Shown: positions 60,065-64,000 of the stretch, one piece after another | How positions within the stretch are numbered: position 1 is the first letter of the stretch | Layout: every line of letters begins with the position of its first letter | Origin: Flavobacteriales bacterium | GTDB lineage: Bacteria; Bacteroidota; Bacteroidia; Flavobacteriales_D; Sanyastnellaceae | Direction of reading: 5' to 3' | Assembly: GCA_022447625.1 (NCBI GenBank) | Contig: JAKVAX010000015.1 | Span: forward strand, 1 to 64,000 | Length of the DNA: 64,000 nt | Notes under the pieces: generated by a model | The model's database searches: none | What the model saw: the letters and a program-made list of their open reading frames with translations, nothing else | Told to the model about the DNA's origin: nothing | Position numbers and translations under genes: made by a program

Positions 60065-61147
60065 TTACTGCTGATCAAAATCAACCACCACCTTTTCCGT
60101 TCTCGGATGTGCTTGGCAGGTGAGAATGAACCCACGTTCTACTTCGTCTGGCTCGAGGCTGTAGTTTACTTCCATATCTACTTCTCCTTCGACAAGAAGA
60201 GCGCGGCAGGTGCAGCACACACCACCTTTGCAAGAGAACGGCAAATCCGCTCCTTTGCCCAGGGCAGCGTCGAGAATGTTCTCGCCTTCATATGGTAGGT
60301 TGAAAGCAAGGGTGTTTCCGTCGAGAACTACTTCTACACTGGCTGTCTTGCCGTCAAATTCTGGTTTCTTTTCAGTAGCCTTTTTCTCTTTCAAGGCACC
60401 GGCCACAGGAGAGGTGAAAAGCTCAAAGTGGATATTCTCCTTCGGAGTTCCAAGCTCTTCCATTTTACTACTTACGGCTTTGATCATCGGTTCCGGACCA
60501 CAAATGAAGACTGCATCAATCGCTGGTGCATCTACAAGAACGTTGCAGAATTGCTCACATTTATCGGCATCGATTCTACCTGAGAACATAGGAATGTCCG
60601 TAGGTTCTTGTGTCAACACATGGAAGATGCGCAGACGTGAAAGGTAGCGGTCCTTAAGCTCCTCCAACTCGTCGCGGAAGATGATCGTTGAGCTTGAACG
60701 GTTCGCATAAAACAAGGTAAATGTGCTGTTCGGTTCTTTCTGAAGCGTCGTCTTTATGATCGACATCATTGGCGTAATCCCTGATCCAGCTGCAAAAGCT
60801 AGGTAGTCTTTATCGTTCGATTCATCGAGCGGAACGTAAAAGTTCCCCATCGGTGTCATCACTGAAAGTTCATCACCAGCCTTCAATTCGTTATTGGCGT
60901 ATGTACTGAATTTACCATCCTCCACTTGCTTAATCGCTACTCGCAATTCTCTGTCATCCGTTCCACTGCAAATTGAGTAAGAACGACGAACATCTTCGCC
61001 ATTGATATCAGCACGTAAAGTCAAGTACTGACCTTGAATGAACACGTAATCATCTTTTAACGATGGCGGTACATCGAACGCGATAGAAACAGTGTCTTCC
61101 GTCTCTTTGCGGACTTCAGAAATAGACAGGGTATGAAATTGCGGCAT
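60065..61147 (-). CDS. PaaE-like ferredoxin reductase (FAD/NAD + 2Fe-2S)
   Basis: 360 residues from the ATG at 61147, supported by AAGGAG 7 bp upstream and the -7 box at 61169; the longer frame to 61294 runs through repeats H14 and is not credible. FAD domain (R-R-S-Y-S-I-C-S), NAD domain (A-A-G-S-G-I-T-P-M-M-S-I, C-G-P-E-P-M-I) and a C-terminal plant-type ferredoxin domain (P-F-S-C-K-G-G-V-C-C-T-C-R … L-T-C-Q). This order matches PaaE/PaaK, reductase of phenylacetyl-CoA epoxidase; no paaABCD genes are near, so another oxygenase partner is possible. Confidence 0.9.
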   Translation of the reverse strand: MPQFHTLSISEVRKETEDTVSIAFDVPPSLKDDYVFIQGQYLTLRADINGEDVRRSYSICSGTDDRELRVAIKQVEDGKFSTYANNELKAGDELSVMTPMGNFYVPLDESNDKDYLAFAAGSGITPMMSIIKTTLQKEPNSTFTLFYANRSSSTIIFRDELEELKDRYLSRLRIFHVLTQEPTDIPMFSGRIDADKCEQFCNVLVDAPAIDAVFICGPEPMIKAVSSKMEELGTPKENIHFELFTSPVAGALKEKKATEKKPEFDGKTASVEVVLDGNTLAFNLPYEGENILDAALGKGADLPFSCKGGVCCTCRALLVEGEVDMEVNYSLEPDEVERGFILTCQAHPRTEKVVVDFDQQ

Positions 61148-61168
61148 TGATTCTCCTTTTGCAGATTT

Positions 61169-61176
61169 CAAATATA
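61169..61176 (-). promoter_or_regulatory. -7 box of the PaaE-like gene
   Basis: Minus strand TATATTTG, a perfect TAnnTTTG, 21 bp before the start codon. Confidence 0.55.
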
Positions 61177-61200
61177 GGAAGACTAGGGCGTCCTTTGGAA

Positions 61201-61258
61201 GTGGACGGTAAGCGGTAGGCTGTATTTTTTCGTGGACTGTGGACCGTGGACAGCGGAA
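61201..61258. repeat. Heptamer array H14 (GTGGACG and CGTGGAC units)
   Basis: Two short runs (61201-61221: GTGGACG, GTAAGCG, GTAGGCT; 61231-61258: CGTGGAC, TGTGGAC, CGTGGAC, AGCGGAA), slightly out of phase with each other. The second run is almost the reverse complement of H15. Confidence 0.8.
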
Positions 61259-61308
61259 TAATAAGTGAAGATTAATGAATTTTAAATTTTCCATTTATCG
61301 AAATATTC

Positions 61309-61357
<49 letters not shown>

Positions 61358-61361
61358 TCCG

Positions 61362-61369
61362 TACTTTCG
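61362..61369 (+). promoter_or_regulatory. Candidate -7 box of the ABC-F gene
   Basis: TACTTTCG, one mismatch to TAnnTTTG, ends 4 bp before the GTG at 61374, again suggesting a leaderless mRNA. Confidence 0.4.
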
Positions 61370-61373
61370 CCCT

Positions 61374-63275
61374 GTGGAAGGAATCATCAACTACCTGTCA
61401 GTAGAAGGCGTGTCGCGACGCTTTGGAGAAAGACTCATTTTTGAAGACATCACCTTTGGTGTCAATAAGGGACAGAAAGTCGCGTTGGTTGCTCGCAACG
61501 GGACTGGGAAGACCACGCTGTTGAAAATTCTAACTGGGGAGGATACTCCTGATACCGGAAGCGTTACCTACAACAACGATGTCAAGCTAGCCTACCTCGC
61601 TCAAGAGCACGGACTCAAAGAAGAGCTATCTATCCTAGGGAATCTTTTTGATGCAGATAACGAGATGGTGAAAGCCATTCGAGTCTATGAAGAACTCTTG
61701 CTCAATGAAGCAGAGGCTGACCAAGATGCATTGCAAAAGGCGATCAATCGGATGGATCAGATGAATGCGTGGAACTACGAGGCCAACGCGAAGCAGATTC
61801 TTGGGAAGTTGAACATCCACGACCTGAACATGCAGGTGAGTACTATGAGTGGTGGGGAGAAGCGTAGGGTAGCGCTAGCCAAGGCGCTCATTGCTCAGCC
61901 CGACATGTTGTTGCTTGATGAGCCAACCAACCACCTTGATCTCGATATGATTGAGTGGTTGGAAGATTACCTCGCCCGCACCAATATGACCCTCTTGATG
62001 GTGACGCACGATCGCTACTTTCTTGAAGTAGTCTGCGATGAGATTCTGGAGATCGACGATATGAAGATCTACCGCTACAAGGGGAACTTCTCGTATTTCT
62101 TGGAAAAAAAGGCGGAACGAGAAGAGTTAGAGTTCGTCAACAGAGAAAAGGCGAGAAACTTGATGCGTCGGGAGTTGCAATGGGTTCGTACACAGCCGAA
62201 GGCTCGTACTACTAAATCGAAGGCACGTCTTGGTGCATTTAAAGATTTGAAGAAGGCCGCCCATGTTCGTCTAGAAGAAGATGAATTGAAACTTCAACTG
62301 AACCCGCACCGATTAGGAGGTAAGATCGTTGAGCTTCATCGCTTGAAGAAACAATTCGGGGAGAAGAAACTGATTGATGGCTACGATTACATGTTCCGAA
62401 AAGGCGAGAAGATGGGAATCGTTGGTCCGAACGGATCAGGGAAAAGTACCTTCCTCAACATGCTCACGGGGTCAGAAGAAGTGGATGGGGGTAAGGTGGT
62501 CATCGGTGAAACGGTGGTTTTCGGTTACTACACGCAGAAGGGAATCAAATTCAAAGAAGGACAGCGTGTTGTTGAAGCCATCAAGGAAATAGCAGAGGTC
62601 ATTCCATTGAAAGGAGGAGCAAAGATCAGTGCAGCACAAATGCTTGAGCGTTTCTTGTTCCCGCGTTCAATGCACCATCAATACATCAGCAAATTGAGTG
62701 GGGGTGAGCGCAAACGACTTTACTTGCTCACCATTCTCATGGCGAATCCGAATTTCTTGATTCTCGATGAACCTACGAACGACCTAGATATCTTCACCCT
62801 GTCTGTGCTGGAGGATTACTTGCAAGATTTTCCGGGTTGCTTGGTTATTGTGAGCCACGACCGTTACTTCATGGACAAGCTCGTGGAGCACGTGTTGCTC
62901 TTCGGAAATGAAGGGAAGATCAGAGATATACCAGGGAACTATTCCGCGTATCGCGCTAAGATTTCTGAAGAAGAACGCCAAGCTAAAGCGCTGAACAAAG
63001 AGATTAAGGCGGCTCAGCCGAAGGTGGTCAAGAAGGAAACAACCGATTCCGGCGATAAGCCAAAGAAACTCTCATACAAAGAGAAGTATGAGCTCGAACA
63101 GATTACTAAGCGACTAGAGGAACTTGAAGTGTTGAAGGCAGGATTGGAGGAAAAGCTCAATGACCCTTCGCTCGATCATGAGAAGCTTTCAGCCGTTTCA
63201 GCGGAGCTCGGAGAAGTGATGTCTGAGCTTGATGAGAAGGAAATGCGTTGGTTGGAGTTGAGTGAGATTGCGTAG
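61374..63275 (+). CDS. ABC-F family ATP-binding protein
   Basis: 633 residues from the GTG at 61374; relatives start at the equivalent of IINYLSVEGVSRRFG, and the extra upstream frame (ATG 61275) consists of heptamer repeats. Two ABC domains without membrane part: Walker A A-R-N-G-T-G-K-T-T-L-L and G-P-N-G-S-G-K-S-T-F-L; signatures M-S-G-G-E-K-R-R and L-S-G-G-E-R-K-R; Walker B L-L-L-D-E-P-T-N-H and L-I-L-D-E-P-T-N-D. The linker is charged (K-A-R-N-L-M-R-R-E-L-Q-W-V-R), and the C-terminus is a coiled coil as in Uup. Acts on ribosomes (translation factor); antibiotic protection cannot be inferred. Confidence 0.92.
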   Translation: MEGIINYLSVEGVSRRFGERLIFEDITFGVNKGQKVALVARNGTGKTTLLKILTGEDTPDTGSVTYNNDVKLAYLAQEHGLKEELSILGNLFDADNEMVKAIRVYEELLLNEAEADQDALQKAINRMDQMNAWNYEANAKQILGKLNIHDLNMQVSTMSGGEKRRVALAKALIAQPDMLLLDEPTNHLDLDMIEWLEDYLARTNMTLLMVTHDRYFLEVVCDEILEIDDMKIYRYKGNFSYFLEKKAEREELEFVNREKARNLMRRELQWVRTQPKARTTKSKARLGAFKDLKKAAHVRLEEDELKLQLNPHRLGGKIVELHRLKKQFGEKKLIDGYDYMFRKGEKMGIVGPNGSGKSTFLNMLTGSEEVDGGKVVIGETVVFGYYTQKGIKFKEGQRVVEAIKEIAEVIPLKGGAKISAAQMLERFLFPRSMHHQYISKLSGGERKRLYLLTILMANPNFLILDEPTNDLDIFTLSVLEDYLQDFPGCLVIVSHDRYFMDKLVEHVLLFGNEGKIRDIPGNYSAYRAKISEEERQAKALNKEIKAAQPKVVKKETTDSGDKPKKLSYKEKYELEQITKRLEELEVLKAGLEEKLNDPSLDHEKLSAVSAELGEVMSELDEKEMRWLELSEIA

Positions 63276-63284
63276 CTTGTCTGC

Positions 63285-63731
63285 GTGAAGTGGATCTCAA
63301 AACATTGGAACGACCTTTCGAAAGAAGAACTCTACGACTTTACCGTGCTGCGTATTGGAATCTTCGTGGTTGAACAAGATTGTCCTTATCCAGAATTTGA
63401 TGGTAAAGATCAGCGATCAACACACTTGTGGTGCCTTGACAGCCAAGACGCTGTTGTAGCCTACTTACGCATTGTAGAACCAGGCGTGAGCTATGAAGAA
63501 GTATCTATTGGACGTGTTGCTGTTCATGAACGCTATCGCGGAAGCGGCATTGGACGTGAATTGATGGAGCAAGGTATGGCAGAAGTCGAGCGTTTATTCG
63601 GTAAAGTACCCATCAGATTGAGCGCACAGGAGTATTTAAGAAGCTTCTACAAAAGCTTAGGCTACATCCCAGTTGGCGAAGGCTACCTAGAAGACGGGAT
63701 TCCGCATGTTGAAATGCTATACACCCCATGA
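63285..63731 (+). CDS. elaA: GNAT acetyltransferase (ElaA-like)
   Basis: 148 residues with a GTG start, 9 bp after the ABC-F stop. ElaA-type N-terminus (L-R-I-G-I-F-V-V-E-Q-D-C-P-Y-P-E-F-D-G-K-D) and the acetyl-CoA loop R-V-A-V-H-E-R-Y-R-G-S-G-I-G. Acceptor unknown. Followed without gap by the next gene (4-bp ATGA overlap). Confidence 0.92.
   Translation: MKWISKHWNDLSKEELYDFTVLRIGIFVVEQDCPYPEFDGKDQRSTHLWCLDSQDAVVAYLRIVEPGVSYEEVSIGRVAVHERYRGSGIGRELMEQGMAEVERLFGKVPIRLSAQEYLRSFYKSLGYIPVGEGYLEDGIPHVEMLYTP
63531..63543 (+). repeat. Dispersed 13-mer, copy 16 (CGCTATCGCGGAA)
   Basis: In the GNAT R-Y-R-G-S motif, a different frame from the others; could be chance given that conserved motif. Confidence 0.45.
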
Positions 63732-64000
63732 AAGAACAGATCAAACAACGTTGGATCGGAATGGAGAAGCAAAAGGAGATTTTTCTATCCACGATCGAGA
63801 ATTGGACTGATAAACAGCTATACTGGTCTCCTGTAGGCGAATGGAATGCAATTCAAATTGCCGATCATTTGATCACCAGTGAGTACGGGACCGTGAGTTA
63901 CATGCAGAAAAAGACACAAGCTCCCTCATCAGAAATTCCTGTAGCCGGAACTGAATCTAAGAAAGAGTCAGAAGTCTTGAATGATGCACTTATTTCAGAC
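63728..64000 (+). CDS. DinB-like protein, cut by window end
   Basis: Ninety-one codons are visible: MKEQIKQRWIGMEKQKEIF… W-T-D-K-Q-L-Y-W-S-P-V-G-E-W-N-A-I-Q-I-A-D-H-L-I-T-S-E. The W-S-x-x-E-W and I-A-D-H-L pattern (metal His) is typical of the DinB/YfiT four-helix superfamily. The start overlaps the elaA stop (ATGA). Incomplete at the 3' side; function not specified. Confidence 0.75.
   Translation, partial: MKEQIKQRWIGMEKQKEIFLSTIENWTDKQLYWSPVGEWNAIQIADHLITSEYGTVSYMQKKTQAPSSEIPVAGTESKKESEVLNDALISD

Noticed and set aside
61148-61294. N-terminal extension of the PaaE-like protein
   Set aside because: It consists of heptamer repeats and lies upstream of a perfect -7 box and a Shine-Dalgarno-like AAGGAG; relatives start at MPQFHTL-like sequence.

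Overview
The window looks like a marine Bacteroidota chromosome, most likely Flavobacteriales (Cryomorphaceae/Schleiferiaceae-like). The support is: type IX secretion (T9SS) sorting domains on at least seven secreted proteins, a SprF/PorP-like gene behind a giant type-B cargo gene, a TonB-dependent receptor, DUF5686 and two-component-propeller proteins, -7 boxes of the TAnnTTTG type, and almost no Shine-Dalgarno sequences. No rRNA, tRNA, prophage or CRISPR array was recognised.

Layout. 0.1-5.7 kb: a DUF5686 outer-membrane protein, two unknown proteins, an AraC regulator cut by a 68-bp inverted-repeat element, and an SDR oxidoreductase. 5.9-18 kb: secreted proteins (FG-GAP/UnbV, CotH-like, Asp-box propeller, arginine/agmatine-deiminase-like with Cys-rich repeats) around a SulP transporter. 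18-21 kb: a frameshifted F420-type reductase pseudogene, an FKBP isomerase, a YqaE-type lipoprotein, a candidate small RNA and a glycerophosphodiesterase. 21.1-35.2 kb: a plus-strand run coding a 2316-residue HYR-repeat T9SS cargo, SprF-like protein, OmpA/PD40 protein, unknown secreted protein and propeller-SpoIIE phosphatase. 35.2-44.5 kb: a bifunctional acyltransferase (OlsF-like), then a TonB receptor, a duplicated beta-helix T9SS protein and an IMPase-like protein. 11-bp-spaced TAAC repeats resembling Pho boxes lie upstream of the last three, so this may be a phosphate-starvation block. 44.5-54 kb: LpxH-like and UbiA enzymes, asparaginase, several lipoproteins, a hotdog protein, a propeller lipoprotein and an ammonium transporter. 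54.5-64 kb: serC-serA, an amidohydrolase, a VOC protein, a PaaE-like reductase diverging from an ABC-F ATPase, ElaA and a DinB-like protein cut by the window end.

Two genome-scale signals are not explained by the genes. First, a 13-bp word, CGCTWNCGCGGAA, occurs 16 times on both strands. It is mostly inside genes, nearly always in one reading frame (Ala-x-Ala-Glu), with two copies between genes. Second, at least 17 short arrays have a strict 7-bp period but different unit sequences. They lie mostly between genes, several run into stop codons, and one is inside a coding region. Both deserve a genome-wide look.
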